Source: Candidatus Hamiltonella defensa 5AT (Acyrthosiphon pisum)
GTDB lineage: Bacteria > Pseudomonadota > Gammaproteobacteria > Enterobacterales > Enterobacteriaceae
NCBI RefSeq assembly: GCF_000021705.1
Contig: NC_012751.1
Coordinates: forward strand, 496,001 to 560,000
Direction: 5' to 3'
Length of the DNA: 64,000 nucleotides
This document shows, one piece after another, positions 51,011 to 62,011 of the stretch (the stretch's first letter is position 1; each line of letters opens with the position of its first letter). The translations under genes and the position numbers were made by a program. Below the pieces are notes generated by a model. It ran no database searches, was not told the origin of the DNA, and saw only the letters and a program-made list of their open reading frames with translations.

Positions 51011-51988
51011 TTATTGTTCCTCTTTTTGGCAAAAGGCCTCTTGATCTGCGTTGAGAGCACTGATCAAATCAAGCATATCTTGAGGTAAATCAGCATGCCA
51101 CTCCATTTCAATCTGAGTAATAGGGTGATGTAAACGCAACATAGTGGCATGAAGTGCTTGCCGCTTAAAAGCGCTTAAAGTTTCAATGAGCTTCTCTAAA
51201 GCACCTTTTGGCTGACGCAAACGTCGGCCATACAACGGATCGCCGACTAAAGGATGATGAATATAAGAAAAATGAACCCGAATTTGATGCGTACGCCCTG
51301 TTTCTAAACGCAACCGCAATCGGGTATGAGCTCGAAAATGTTGCAAAATACGATAATGTGTGACCGCAGATTTCCCTAGCGGATGGACAGCCATATGAGT
51401 ACGCTTACTTTTATGTCGAGCGATAGGTTCATTAATGCTGCCCCCTGCTGTGATATGACCGACTGCAATCGCTTCATACTCACGCGTGACTAAACGCGCT
51501 TGCAAGGCATCGACCAAACTGGTCTGCGCGCGAAGTGTTTTTGCTATCACCATCAAGCCTGTCGTATCTTTATCTAAACGATGAACTATGCCGGCTCTTG
51601 GAACATGAGTAATATCAGGGTAATAATCCAAAAGCGCATTCAATATGGTGTGATCAGGATTTCCTGCACCTGGATGAACCACCAAGCCTGAGGGTTTATT
51701 AATCACTAAAATATCCGTATCTTCATAAATAATATTTAAAGGGATTTTTTGTGGCATCCATCGTTTATTCTCCTCAATATAAGTATGAATTTCGATGTGT
51801 TCTCCACCTAATACTTTTTCTTTAGGGATACTCTTTGTTATCCCATTGACAGTAACCTGATGGGCCAAAATCCATTCTTTGATGCGAGATCGTGAATACG
51901 TGGGGAAAAGTTCAGCCAAAGCCCGATCTAATCGTTGGCCCAGTTGTGATTCACACACTGTCGTATTGAGTTGTATTTTTTGTGTCAT
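51011..51988 (-). CDS. rluD: 23S rRNA pseudouridine synthase RluD
   Basis: RluD makes pseudouridines 1911, 1915 and 1917 in helix 69 of 23S rRNA. The S4-like N-terminal domain (GQRLDRALAELFPTYSRSRI) precedes the catalytic Asp in GIVHRLDKDTTGLMVIAKT and the ETGRTHQIRVHF motif. The N-terminus MTQKIQLNTTVCESQLGQR and length 325 are normal. It is divergent from bamD and upstream of pgeF, the E. coli order. Confidence 0.97.
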   Translation of the reverse strand: MTQKIQLNTTVCESQLGQRLDRALAELFPTYSRSRIKEWILAHQVTVNGITKSIPKEKVLGGEHIEIHTYIEENKRWMPQKIPLNIIYEDTDILVINKPSGLVVHPGAGNPDHTILNALLDYYPDITHVPRAGIVHRLDKDTTGLMVIAKTLRAQTSLVDALQARLVTREYEAIAVGHITAGGSINEPIARHKSKRTHMAVHPLGKSAVTHYRILQHFRAHTRLRLRLETGRTHQIRVHFSYIHHPLVGDPLYGRRLRQPKGALEKLIETLSAFKRQALHATMLRLHHPITQIEMEWHADLPQDMLDLISALNADQEAFCQKEEQ

Positions 51989-52119
51989 AGATCGCTTCTT
52001 TGTTCACCTTGGGTTGTGACGGTTGGGCTGTTTAATGTAACCTATCATTTTAATGACATATCTTTCCGGAACCTAATCGATCCTTTACTAAATAACATTT
52101 TGAGGATAATCAAAACGTC

Positions 52120-52848
52120 ATGAAATTTATTAAACATTTAGTGATCCCCTCGATTTTTGCTTTGACTCTCTCTGCTTGTAGCAAAAATAAACGGATTGTG
52201 CCGGATCAACCTGCCTCTGAGCTGTATGCAGTCGCTCAAAAAGCATTATCGGAAGGAAATTTTAGAGAAGCGATTACGCAACTCGAGGCATTGGATACGC
52301 GCTTTCCTTTCGGCGGGTACTCGCAACAAGTACAACTTGATCTCATTTATGCTTATTATAAATCAGATCAACTTGCCTTAGCTCAAGCTTCTATAGACCG
52401 TTTTATTCGTCTTAATCCCACTAGCCCCAATATTGACTACGTACTATATTTGAGAGGCTTAACTGAAATGGGTCTGGACGAAAATCAACTCCAGAATTTT
52501 TTTGGGGTAGACCGTTCGGATCGAGACCCAGAGCACGCCCTAAGGGCTTTCCGTGATTTCCAACAGTTAATTCAATATCATCCAAACAGCACATATTTAG
52601 CAGATGCTCAAAAACGATTGATTTTTTTAAAAGATCGTTTGGCCACGCATGAATTAGCTGTCGTTCAATATTACATTAAACGTGAAGCATACGTGGCAGT
52701 CATCAATCGCGTAGAAGAAATGCTTAAAAATTATCCCGATACTCAAGCGACTCGAACGGCACTGCCTTTGATGGAACAGGCATATCGAAAATTACAGCTT
52801 CACGAACAGGCCGATAAAGTGGCTAAACTCATTGATATTAAATCATAA
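52120..52848 (+). CDS. bamD: Outer membrane assembly lipoprotein BamD
   Basis: BamD is the essential lipoprotein partner of BamA in outer-membrane protein insertion. Signal peptide and lipobox LTLSAC are at residues 15-20. TPR-type repeats follow ([61 protein letters not shown]). Length 242 is close to E. coli. It is divergent from rluD and followed by raiA. With BepA also present the Bam-related quality control appears kept. Confidence 0.96.
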   Translation: MKFIKHLVIPSIFALTLSACSKNKRIVPDQPASELYAVAQKALSEGNFREAITQLEALDTRFPFGGYSQQVQLDLIYAYYKSDQLALAQASIDRFIRLNPTSPNIDYVLYLRGLTEMGLDENQLQNFFGVDRSDRDPEHALRAFRDFQQLIQYHPNSTYLADAQKRLIFLKDRLATHELAVVQYYIKREAYVAVINRVEEMLKNYPDTQATRTALPLMEQAYRKLQLHEQADKVAKLIDIKS

Positions 52849-52887
52849 TTCTTTCATATCCTTCTAAAAAATAAGAGGTTAAGCCTT

Positions 52888-53241
52888 ATGATCGTGAACA
52901 TTACTGGTAAAGATATCGATATTACTCCTTCCATAAGTGAACGTATTAATGAACGTTTTAAAAAACTTGATAAATGGAAAGCGCAACTGATTCATGCACG
53001 TGTTGTGATGAATAAAGCCCGAAATGGCTTTAAGGTAGATGTCACAATAGGGGTTCCTCATCGATCTTTATTTGCCAGTGCCGAAGATCCCGATATGTAT
53101 GCTGCCATTAATGAGGTTTTCAATAAGCTTGAACGTCAGTTAAATAAAATACAACATAAAGAAGAATCCCGTCGCAACATTAAAAATGTTAAAGATATTG
53201 AATACGAAGGGGAGGGAGGAAAAGAAGAAGGAGAAGAATAA
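52888..53241 (+). CDS. raiA: Ribosome-associated inhibitor RaiA (YfiA)
   Basis: RaiA binds the 30S decoding centre in stationary phase or cold and blocks translation, preventing 100S dimer formation. The 117-residue protein has MIVNITGKDIDITPSI at the start, the DMYAAINEVFNKLERQLNK helix and a shortened acidic tail. Positively charged residues on the beta-sheet face are kept. The order bamD-raiA matches E. coli. Confidence 0.93.
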   Translation: MIVNITGKDIDITPSISERINERFKKLDKWKAQLIHARVVMNKARNGFKVDVTIGVPHRSLFASAEDPDMYAAINEVFNKLERQLNKIQHKEESRRNIKNVKDIEYEGEGGKEEGEE

Positions 53242-53296
53242 ATAGAAGTTTTTACCCTTTAGAACAGATTTATTTTTTATTAAAAAACAAAAAATC

Positions 53297-54391
53297 ATGT
53301 CAAATAAAAATAGCAAAAAAGTCGTTGTGGGAATGTCTGGCGGCGTAGATTCTTCCGTGGCGGCCTACTTGCTCTTAGAACAAGGCTATCAGGTTTGTGG
53401 CTTGTTTATGAAAAATTGGGAAGAAGATGACAATGAACTGTATTGTGCCGCTGCCGTTGATTTGTCAGATACACAAGCTGTGTGCGATAAACTCAATATT
53501 GAATTACATACCGTTAATTTTTCGGCTGAATATTGGAATCAGGTTTTTACGCTTTTTTTAGCGGAATATCGAGCAGGCAGGACGCCTAATCCTGACATTT
53601 TGTGTAATAAAGAAATCAAGTTTAAAGCTTTTCTTGAATTCGCTTTACAAGATCTGGGAGCGGATTATATTGCTACAGGCCATTATGTACGTCATCAAAG
53701 CAATAACGGGCAGCACTTTTTGTTACGGGGAATCGACGAAAATAAAGATCAAAGTTATTTTCTCTATACGATTGGTCAACAACAGTTGGCTAATTGCCTT
53801 TTTCCTATCGGCGGATTAAAAAAATCCGAAGTGCGAGATATCGCTAAAAAGCTGAATCTGGTCAATGCACAGAAAAAAGATTCCACGGGGATTTGTTTTG
53901 TTGGAGAGCGTAAATTTCGTGATTTTCTTAGCCAATATTTATCTGGTCAAAAAGGCTCTATCATGACCGTAGATGGAAAACATATCGGCCAGCATCAGGG
54001 GTTGATGTATCACACTTTAGGTCAGCGTAAAGGTCTAGGAATAGGTGGAACAAAAGGAGAAGGTGAAGCCCCTTGGTATGTCGTGGATAAAGATATTAAA
54101 AACAATATTTTATTGGTAGCTCAAAATCCTCTGCACCCTCTACTGATGTCGAAAGGCCTGATAGCTCAACAATTACATTGGGTCAATTCACCTCCAACTA
54201 AATCACCTTATAGATGCGTGCTCAAGACACGTTATCGCCAAGAAGACATCCGGGCCGAGATCATAGTGGAGCAGGATCAATCTGTTGTGCGTTTTGAACA
54301 TCCTGTTTCATCCGTAACTCCTGGTCAATCCGTCGTGTTTTATCAAAATGAACTTTGCCTTGGTGGAGGCATTATTGAAAAGCGTCTCTGA
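53297..54391 (+). CDS. mnmA: tRNA-specific 2-thiouridylase MnmA
   Basis: MnmA thiolates U34 in tRNA-Lys, -Glu and -Gln, using sulfur from IscS through the Tus relay. The ATP-pyrophosphatase loop [16 protein letters not shown] is at the N-terminus; the catalytic cysteines are in [12 protein letters not shown] and [12 protein letters not shown]. The tRNA-binding GRTPNPDI region is also intact. Length 364 is normal. TusA and IscS are in the window. In E. coli hflD lies between mnmA and purB; here purB follows after about 110 bases and hflD is absent. Confidence 0.97.
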   Translation: MSNKNSKKVVVGMSGGVDSSVAAYLLLEQGYQVCGLFMKNWEEDDNELYCAAAVDLSDTQAVCDKLNIELHTVNFSAEYWNQVFTLFLAEYRAGRTPNPDILCNKEIKFKAFLEFALQDLGADYIATGHYVRHQSNNGQHFLLRGIDENKDQSYFLYTIGQQQLANCLFPIGGLKKSEVRDIAKKLNLVNAQKKDSTGICFVGERKFRDFLSQYLSGQKGSIMTVDGKHIGQHQGLMYHTLGQRKGLGIGGTKGEGEAPWYVVDKDIKNNILLVAQNPLHPLLMSKGLIAQQLHWVNSPPTKSPYRCVLKTRYRQEDIRAEIIVEQDQSVVRFEHPVSSVTPGQSVVFYQNELCLGGGIIEKRL

Positions 54392-55879
<1,488 letters not shown>

Positions 55880-56050
55880 AAATCCACGTTTGGCTTTTTT
55901 CTTTAAGTCTTCAGAATAAAGTCCAGTTTTGCTTTTATATCGATGTTATTTTTTTACAATAAGCTGATCTGGATACGTCGCATTCAGATCGCAGATTAAG
56001 AGCAAGTTTTACAGAGTATTGAATAATTTTTTATTATTCTCACCACTAAA

Positions 56051-57387
56051 TCATTCACCTGCTATCTTCATGTCAGAAAGAAGAACTGAACCGCATTGAA
56101 TAGTATTTCGGGTTTCAATGTCACTCCCTATGCTAACCATATTTAAAAACATCTCTTTTAAATTTCCAGCGATGGTAATACCACTCACTGGATATTGAAT
56201 CACCCCATCTTCAACCCAAAAGCCCGAGGCCCCACGTGAATAATCACCCGTTACAATATTGACACCTTGACCCATCAATTGCGTGACAACTAAACCTTTG
56301 CTCATTTTTTGAAGCATTTGTGTAAAGTTCTCTCCTTGGCCTTCGATATACCAGTTATGAATGCCTCCGCATGCCCCGTGCTTTGATAGCCTAATTTTCG
56401 AGCTGAATAACTCGCTAAAAGATACGTGTTTAATCGCCCTTTTGTCACAATCTCTCTTTCAGAAGTACAGACTCCCTCCGAATCAAAGGGCGCAGAAGCA
56501 AGGCCTCCTAAAGTATGGGGGCATTCTAGAATATTGAACCAATTCGGTAAAATTTGCTGATTCAATTTATTCAATAAAAAGCTGGATTTGCGATAAATAT
56601 TTCCGCCGCTGATAGCAGATACCAGATTTTTAAATAACCCTATGGCAGCTTCTGCTGCGAATAGGACCGGGGCTTCAATTGTGGATAATTTTTTTGGTGA
56701 TAAACGTGCAAGGGCTCTTCGGGCAGATTCTTTGCCAACCCACTCAGGGCTAGCCAGATCCTGTATCCGACGGCTTAGCGTATAAGCATAATCCCTTTCC
56801 ATACGGCCATCACATTCTGCAATCACACTAGTGGAAAGAGAATGACGGCTCCCACAATAACTTTGCAACATCCCATGAGTGCTGCCAAAAACCTTGATGC
56901 TACAGTGGCTATTAAAATTTGCTCCTTCTGTATTAGTAACACGCTTATCCACTGCCAACGCGGCCTGTTCTGCTCTTGAGGCAAGAGCAATGGCGGCTTC
57001 GGGATCTAAATCAGAAGGGTACAATAAATCTAAATCTTTTATTTGATAAGCCAGTAAAGAAGCCTCAGCTATTCCAGAATAAGGATCGGAGGAAGTATAA
57101 TGTGCGATGTCCAGGGCCGCTTGCACTGTTTGATCAATCGCCTTGGGATTTAAATCCGTTGTAGAAGCACTACCTTTACGTTGCTTATCATAAACAGTGA
57201 TGGCTAAAGCACCATCACTATTAAATTCCAGGTTTTCTACTTCACAAAAACGAGTACTGATACTGATCCCTGTTGTTTTTGTTACTGAGACCTCCGCAGA
57301 AGCCCCTTTAGCTATTGCCCGTTCTAAGGCTTGTGAAACTGCTTTTTCGAGTATGTCACGCTGTTCTATTATTTGAGTCACTTGCAT
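56051..57387 (-). pseudogene. pmbA: Metalloprotease PmbA/TldE with single frameshift
   Basis: TldD/TldE is a protease pair that matures microcin B17 and degrades CcdA. The first 330 codons ([56 protein letters not shown]) are intact. The frame then goes to [13 protein letters not shown] and stops. A second frame resumes with [20 protein letters not shown] and [20 protein letters not shown] to the natural end. Between them the other frame reads [15 protein letters not shown], as expected for the family, so loss of one G near 56366 (GCGGAGGC for GCGGGAGGC) explains the break. No other damage is seen. Confidence 0.88.
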
Positions 57388-57483
57388 GGATCCGCCGCAA
57401 TAAATAGAGGGGTTTATTAAAAATTTTCACTACCATATTCTTCATCCTCTTGTGAATATCATTCGAATAAAAAATCAGTCAAT

Positions 57484-57915
57484 TCATATTGATAAACAAG
57501 ATGAGCGGGCATCGAATAAAAAAACAAATTGATGCAACTGCCGCCATTCTGGTTCAGACATATTGTCATAGAGCAGCCATAAATTTTTTTGGGCATTGGT
57601 GTCTTCTTGCTTTAAAAAAAGCAAGAGGCCATAACGGCTAAGCGCCCATGGCTTTTTAATCAAAAGCCAATTCTGTTCAAGCCAGTGAAGCCTATTATCT
57701 GCCATAAAAATGATTTTACCCTGATATGATCTTATTTTTTTCTGGCTTAAAACACATTCAAAAACCAAAAAAATGATGATGATCAGGTAAAAAGGAATAA
57801 AGTCTTTTGGCCCAGATGGTGCAAGTAAAGTTATTAATGCAAGCAGAGTATAGACAATAAAAGAAAATAATTTTGTAAAAGGCGAAACCTGTAATTTACA
57901 CTGAAATTGCCCCAC
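57484..57915 (-). CDS. ygfX: YgfX (CptA) family membrane protein
   Basis: YgfX is a small inner-membrane protein with two adjacent helices ([18 protein letters not shown] and [18 protein letters not shown]) and a cytoplasmic C-terminal domain ([32 protein letters not shown]), as in E. coli. It was described as the toxin of a YgfYX pair acting on MreB/FtsZ; it is also simply the partner gene of sdhE. Its start overlaps the end of sdhE by about 20 bases. Confidence 0.9.
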   Translation of the reverse strand: MGQFQCKLQVSPFTKLFSFIVYTLLALITLLAPSGPKDFIPFYLIIIIFLVFECVLSQKKIRSYQGKIIFMADNRLHWLEQNWLLIKKPWALSRYGLLLFLKQEDTNAQKNLWLLYDNMSEPEWRQLHQFVFLFDARSSCLSI

Positions 57916-58162
57916 GGATTTTATTTTTCCTTCTAATAATCTGGACTATTTTTCTTAACTCTTTATCTTGAGGCTTCTTTTTGTTCATTAACCAATCAAG
58001 CAAATCGGCATCATCACAAACCAACAAACGGATAAATAAATTTTTTTCTTTATCACTTAAGCTGTCATATTCATATTCAAAAAATGGCATGATAGAAATA
58101 TCTAACTCGAGAATACCGCGTCTGCAGGCCCATCGAATATGGGCTTTGTCGTTAATTCTCAT
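57896..58162 (-). CDS. sdhE: FAD assembly factor SdhE (YgfY)
   Basis: SdhE helps covalent attachment of FAD to SdhA and FrdA. The protein is 88 residues with the key RGxxE motif in [17 protein letters not shown] and the family segment [16 protein letters not shown]. The start [11 protein letters not shown] agrees with the family. It is coupled to ygfX, the E. coli order. The 58163-58398 gap before zapB shows no gene. Confidence 0.93.
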   Translation of the reverse strand: MRINDKAHIRWACRRGILELDISIMPFFEYEYDSLSDKEKNLFIRLLVCDDADLLDWLMNKKKPQDKELRKIVQIIRRKNKIRGAISV

Positions 58163-58398
58163 TTTTTGCTCAGTTTTTATCTAGATATATAAAGAATGTC
58201 TTCTTCTTTTTGATGTAGTTTTATACGACTAAACCTATTAGTCCATTTTTTAGTGAAGGTTTTAGATATTTTCTTTTATTTTGTGAAGAAGATCTCAAAA
58301 AAAGTTTTTTTTATTTCGATATTAAATTGAAAAGATTTGCAGATATCTATCATATCGCTGAATCAGCGGCGATCTACTTTTTCTATAGATACAAATGA

Positions 58399-58638
58399 TT
58401 AAATATCATCCATCTTACCTAAAAGCGAATTCAAACGATTTTGCCAAACGGTTTTTTCTTGTTTTAGCTCATTATTTTGATCTACTAAATCTTTTTGTTG
58501 AGCTGAAATAGCATTTATTTTTTCTTCTAAGACAATATTCTTTTCTTTAAATTCTTCTATTTCCATTTGTAACAAGGCATTTGCTTCAAGCATTTTCTGA
58601 ACTTTTTCTTGCAATTGGTCCAAAGCTTCCAATGACAT
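58399..58638 (-). CDS. zapB: Cell division protein ZapB
   Basis: ZapB is a small coiled-coil protein that links ZapA-FtsZ to MatP and the division site. The ATG at 58638 has an AAGGGG site and gives MSLEALDQLQEKVQKML, the family start. Nearly the whole 79-residue protein is heptad-like (LLQMEIEEFKEKN, ELKQEKTVWQNRL), ending LLGKMDDI (E. coli LLGRMEEV). The open frame upstream of this ATG is not part of the family. Confidence 0.93.
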   Translation of the reverse strand: MSLEALDQLQEKVQKMLEANALLQMEIEEFKEKNIVLEEKINAISAQQKDLVDQNNELKQEKTVWQNRLNSLLGKMDDI

Positions 58639-58990
58639 ATCTTTCCCCTTTTTATGATTAAGGCCCATGAAATTTATTAATAAAGGAAATAGTTCTAACT
58701 TTATTAATAAAAAATGGCTGATGATATTCATCACCATTCTGCGAGTGTCTATATACTATTGAGTGACACACAGACTGCTTTCGTAGGCGTCACCTACTCT
58801 GATGAATTTATTCATATTCGATAGTATTACATGGATATGAATACATTTAAAGTAAACAGTTTAATCCTATTTTTAATCGGAAATAATTAAATATCAATAT
58901 ATTTCAAATATATAATAAGAATTTTGGTTTTTTATTAGCTCCCAAACATGATGCACTCCATACTTATCATTTGATACGGAGGTAATTAAA

Positions 58991-59050
58991 ATGCCGACAT
59001 ATATTTTCATCGATGATTGTACCTCCATTCATGGGAATCTGCTCTGTTGA
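58991..59050 (+). CDS. Possible 19-codon leader ORF with strong ribosome site
   Basis: A perfect GGAGGTA (58978-58984) lies six bases before an ATG that opens a 19-codon frame (MPTYIFIDDCTSIHGNLLC). TACCTCC at 59020-59026 is the exact complement of the ribosome site and could sequester it. No plus-strand gene follows (the next genes are on the minus strand), so this may be the head of a lost gene. The rest of 58639-59067 shows no gene. Confidence 0.3.
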   Translation: MPTYIFIDDCTSIHGNLLC

Positions 59051-59067
59051 CTCCTCTTCAAAACTCC

Positions 59068-60135
59068 TTATTCTTCAAGATAAGGCGTAATAACAAAATG
59101 TAGCACATCCGAGTAATTTCCTTGATCGGTACTCTCGCTACTAAACAAAGTGATATCGGGAGCCCAGCACATTTGGGTGATAGGATTTTCGTCATTCTTT
59201 TTTAAATGAATCTGTTGATGACCGTTAGGTAACGAGAAATCATTTTTTGTGGGGCCTTCATGATAAAAATCCATTTTATAATGAATCAATTGATTTTCTT
59301 TCTCCTCTTTTAACTGAAAAAACTGCCCAGTTATATCCAAGCCATTTTGGTTTCGAGCGCTCACCCTATATTTTCTCGCCACCGTTCCTAAAGACACATA
59401 ATTTACGCAAAATTTATTTTGAGTCGTATTCATGAATTCAGCTTTGAGCCCGGTACCTGAATCGGTTTTTTCTCTCAGCTTATCGAGATTCACTTTTTTT
59501 AATTTCCATAAAGTGGAACTTAATTTAAATTTAGGATCTATTTTTAAAGGAACAGGGACCTGTGGATTTTTAGGATAAAAAGGTTCGCAAGATTGACCTG
59601 ATGCACCAAAAGAAATCCCTTGATGATCGATTAAATGCCATTTTTTTTGGTGCGAATCTTTCAATATCGCACCGATTGCAATTCCTACGGAGAGTCTTTT
59701 TAAAGTATTGGGTAATAAAGTCAATTGAACATGATATTGTTCACTTGAAAATTCCGGATTTTTTTTCAATATCACTTGATACATATTATTAATATACGGC
59801 GTTATATAAAACTCTGTCATTCCATTAAAAGAAATATTTTGTATCCCACTGAGATTAATATGATGATCAGGGCTTCCATCAAGATGATAAAAAAAAAGAT
59901 AAAGCGACAATTTAGAAGGAGATATCTTCATAAAACGATGGGTGTCGATATTTTTTAAATCAAATAAATTTTTTTTAAAATTGACAGAAAAAGAAATTTG
60001 AATACTTTGATCGGCCAATAATCTCATTTGACAAGAAGAATAGTGTTGACTTAAAGGAAAAAAAGAAAAGTCTTCTTGTGCTTGAGTTATAGACGAAAAA
60101 ATCAATCCTAACCAAAATAATTTTTTGATTTTCAT
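59068..60135 (-). CDS. Fimbrial tip adhesin / minor subunit (CS1/alpha-type)
   Basis: The start MKIKKLFWLGLIF with a GAGAG site gives a signal peptide (through ITQAQ). The mature protein is about 335 residues, two-domain in length, with isolated cysteine pairs (SSCQMRLL; QSCEPFYPK; KFCVNYVSL; QMCWAPDITLF). Position as last gene after usher, chaperones and pilin, and the length, fit the tip adhesin (CooD/EcpD/CblD type) of alpha-class fimbriae. I do not recognise its receptor domain. Codon composition is very AT-rich with many A runs. The frame is intact. A short hairpin (59066-59085) at the stop may help end transcription. Confidence 0.6.
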   Translation of the reverse strand: MKIKKLFWLGLIFSSITQAQEDFSFFPLSQHYSSCQMRLLADQSIQISFSVNFKKNLFDLKNIDTHRFMKISPSKLSLYLFFYHLDGSPDHHINLSGIQNISFNGMTEFYITPYINNMYQVILKKNPEFSSEQYHVQLTLLPNTLKRLSVGIAIGAILKDSHQKKWHLIDHQGISFGASGQSCEPFYPKNPQVPVPLKIDPKFKLSSTLWKLKKVNLDKLREKTDSGTGLKAEFMNTTQNKFCVNYVSLGTVARKYRVSARNQNGLDITGQFFQLKEEKENQLIHYKMDFYHEGPTKNDFSLPNGHQQIHLKKNDENPITQMCWAPDITLFSSESTDQGNYSDVLHFVITPYLEE

Positions 60136-60155
60136 TTTTACTCTCATTTTTATTA

Positions 60156-60698
60156 TTATGCCATGGGCTCAAAAATTAATATTAATGACCCTTGATATTT
60201 TCCATAAATCGATTTATTTGCTTGTGTTGATATATTTAAAAAATAAGTTTCTTCAGAAATATTATTCAACGAATTTTCTTGTTTAAAAAATAAAGGATCT
60301 TGAGTAAGTGTTTTTAAATGATCTCTTTTTTTCCCCCATCGAACTTCAGCTTTAAGAAAATCTTGAGCAGATGAAGAACCAGATATTATTTGCTTTTCCA
60401 AAATTAAAGGTGTTTTAAGTTTTAATTGATACTCAGAGCTGTTTGTCAATTTAACTAAAAAAGGCTCTGTGATTTGATATTCGAATATGTTCTGAGGATG
60501 ATTTTTAAGTTCTAAATCAGTACTGACAAGGTTGTTTAATTTTTTTATAAAAATTTTCGGGCTTGTGGTGACCTGTAATGATAAATGAACTTCACCTAAT
60601 TCTACAGTTTCGATTGCCAAGGTTTGAGAAAAAAATAAAATCAAAAAAATAAAACTAAAGTGAATCCTTATTTTTGCAAAATAAATAAAAATTTTCAT
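60156..60698 (-). CDS. Fimbrial major subunit candidate (CS1/ECP-like)
   Basis: A 180-residue secreted protein with a hydrophobic signal segment (FSFIFLILFFSQTLA) after about ten residues. The rest is beta-rich without cysteines and ends YQGSLILIFEPMA; pilins of alpha-type fimbriae typically end with a Y-G-x-V-x-L-x-F-E/D motif. It overlaps the second chaperone by about 40 bases. I infer the pilin role from size, end motif and operon position; it could also be a minor subunit. Confidence 0.55.
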   Translation of the reverse strand: MKIFIYFAKIRIHFSFIFLILFFSQTLAIETVELGEVHLSLQVTTSPKIFIKKLNNLVSTDLELKNHPQNIFEYQITEPFLVKLTNSSEYQLKLKTPLILEKQIISGSSSAQDFLKAEVRWGKKRDHLKTLTQDPLFFKQENSLNNISEETYFLNISTQANKSIYGKYQGSLILIFEPMA

Positions 60699-61359
60699 GA
60701 TTGACTTTCCCTTTCAGTGAAATATTTTTTTGATCGCTCGCTGATATGAAATGAATTTGATCAGGATATAAATGAATATTATTCAGTCTGACTTTTTGAT
60801 TTCCATTTTGAATATCAGTCCAACTGAGTCGAATATTACCTGTGTTTTTTAATTCTACGCCATTTGTCGTACAACGATGCTTCCAATCAGGCTTGATTTT
60901 TTTTGGTAAATGCCGAATTAATCCCATATAACTCAGTTTCACACTGAGTACCGCATTCATTTCCGAACTACGCAATTTCATAGAGGTTTTTGGTATTACA
61001 GCTAATCGATAAAGCTGTTCTTTTTCTGGTGCTTTTAATGTTTTTAAATAAATTTTGCCAACCTGTTGCGGACCTAAAGTGAATTTTAAGGGCGCCGCAT
61101 ATAATAAAGGCGAATTTATTAAACCTATTGGCGTTAGAGATTCTTCTAATACACCTGGATTATTTAAATAATAAAGTTCCACCAAAACATATTCGACATG
61201 AGGGCTTTTATTAATGACTTCAAAAAAACTCTGCTCGTTTTTTATTTCTAAAATATGAGGTTGTAACTCTATTACTGCTGCACTATTGATAGAAAATGTC
61301 ATCAAAAAAAATAATCTTTGATATTGATACTTAAGAGCAGTCAATTTGAACATCTTCAT
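60655..61359 (-). CDS. Second periplasmic fimbrial chaperone (alpha-type)
   Basis: A 234-residue protein with signal sequence and an Ig-like fold pattern: early strand (IELQPHILEIKNEQSFFEVIN), the hydrophobic F-x-L-x-P-x-Q segment LKFTLGPQQVGKIYLKTL, YRLAVIPKT, and the second domain with ELKNTGNIRLSWTDI. It is clearly related in layout to the preceding gene. Two chaperones in one operon is the layout of ECP (EcpB and EcpE). The start overlaps the end of the first chaperone by 29 bases. It is diverged but intact. Confidence 0.65.
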   Translation of the reverse strand: MKMFKLTALKYQYQRLFFLMTFSINSAAVIELQPHILEIKNEQSFFEVINKSPHVEYVLVELYYLNNPGVLEESLTPIGLINSPLLYAAPLKFTLGPQQVGKIYLKTLKAPEKEQLYRLAVIPKTSMKLRSSEMNAVLSVKLSYMGLIRHLPKKIKPDWKHRCTTNGVELKNTGNIRLSWTDIQNGNQKVRLNNIHLYPDQIHFISASDQKNISLKGKVNHENFYLFCKNKDSL

Positions 61360-62011
61360 TAAAAACTTTCCCTGTCAATTTTTTAATCCGAGGCAAAGTA
61401 ACCGGGGTTCCTGGATAAACGTTTTGTGTCTCAGAAATATGCTCTTTATGATGAGACTTTAAATGACGAAATGGGCTTTGTACTGTTCCGGTTGTGGTCA
61501 ATTGAATCCCTTTCCCTTTTAGGCATTGATATTCCCATCCTCTTTTCTGTAGTGATTTTTCAGGCAAATAATGGATTAAAACGCCATAAGCAATCCCGAC
61601 AGTCAATGCCATCTCTTTTTTTTCATCTCTGGTGCCTGTGATCCTAGTTTGTGTCACAGGAGTAATATAAAGTCGATATAGCGTCTCTTGCTCTGGCGAT
61701 TTTAAAGGGATCAAATGAATATCACGCTCTTGTTTGGGCCCCAAACTCATGCGAGCAGGATTAAACATCATTTGAGGATGGGGTATTTCCCCGATAAGGG
61801 TTTGTGATTCAGGGGTATGGCCCGGGTTTTCTACACGATACAGTTTTGCTTCTAAATAAAGTGAGGCATCACCTTTATTAAAGACTTTAACGGTTTGACC
61901 TTTCTCTAAGGCTTCTAGGTTGATTCTACTCGGAATGGCTATCAATTGTGCGTTTGAATGAGCATTTATAAAACAGGATAAAAAAATAAGCGGCTTCCAT
62001 TTTATATTCAT
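61331..62011 (-). CDS. Periplasmic fimbrial chaperone (alpha-type)
   Basis: A 226-residue chaperone with signal peptide (MNIKWKPLIFLSCFINAHSN). Motifs typical of the CS1/ECP chaperones are VKVFNKGDASLYLEAKLYRV, MMFNPARMSLGPKQERDIHL and LYRLYITPVTQT, then the second domain (GIQLTTTGTVQSPF). Two cysteines (YQCLKG and IDCS) may form a disulfide. The ATG overlaps the usher stop (ATGA), so the genes are coupled. Confidence 0.72.
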   Translation of the reverse strand: MNIKWKPLIFLSCFINAHSNAQLIAIPSRINLEALEKGQTVKVFNKGDASLYLEAKLYRVENPGHTPESQTLIGEIPHPQMMFNPARMSLGPKQERDIHLIPLKSPEQETLYRLYITPVTQTRITGTRDEKKEMALTVGIAYGVLIHYLPEKSLQKRGWEYQCLKGKGIQLTTTGTVQSPFRHLKSHHKEHISETQNVYPGTPVTLPRIKKLTGKVFNEDVQIDCS

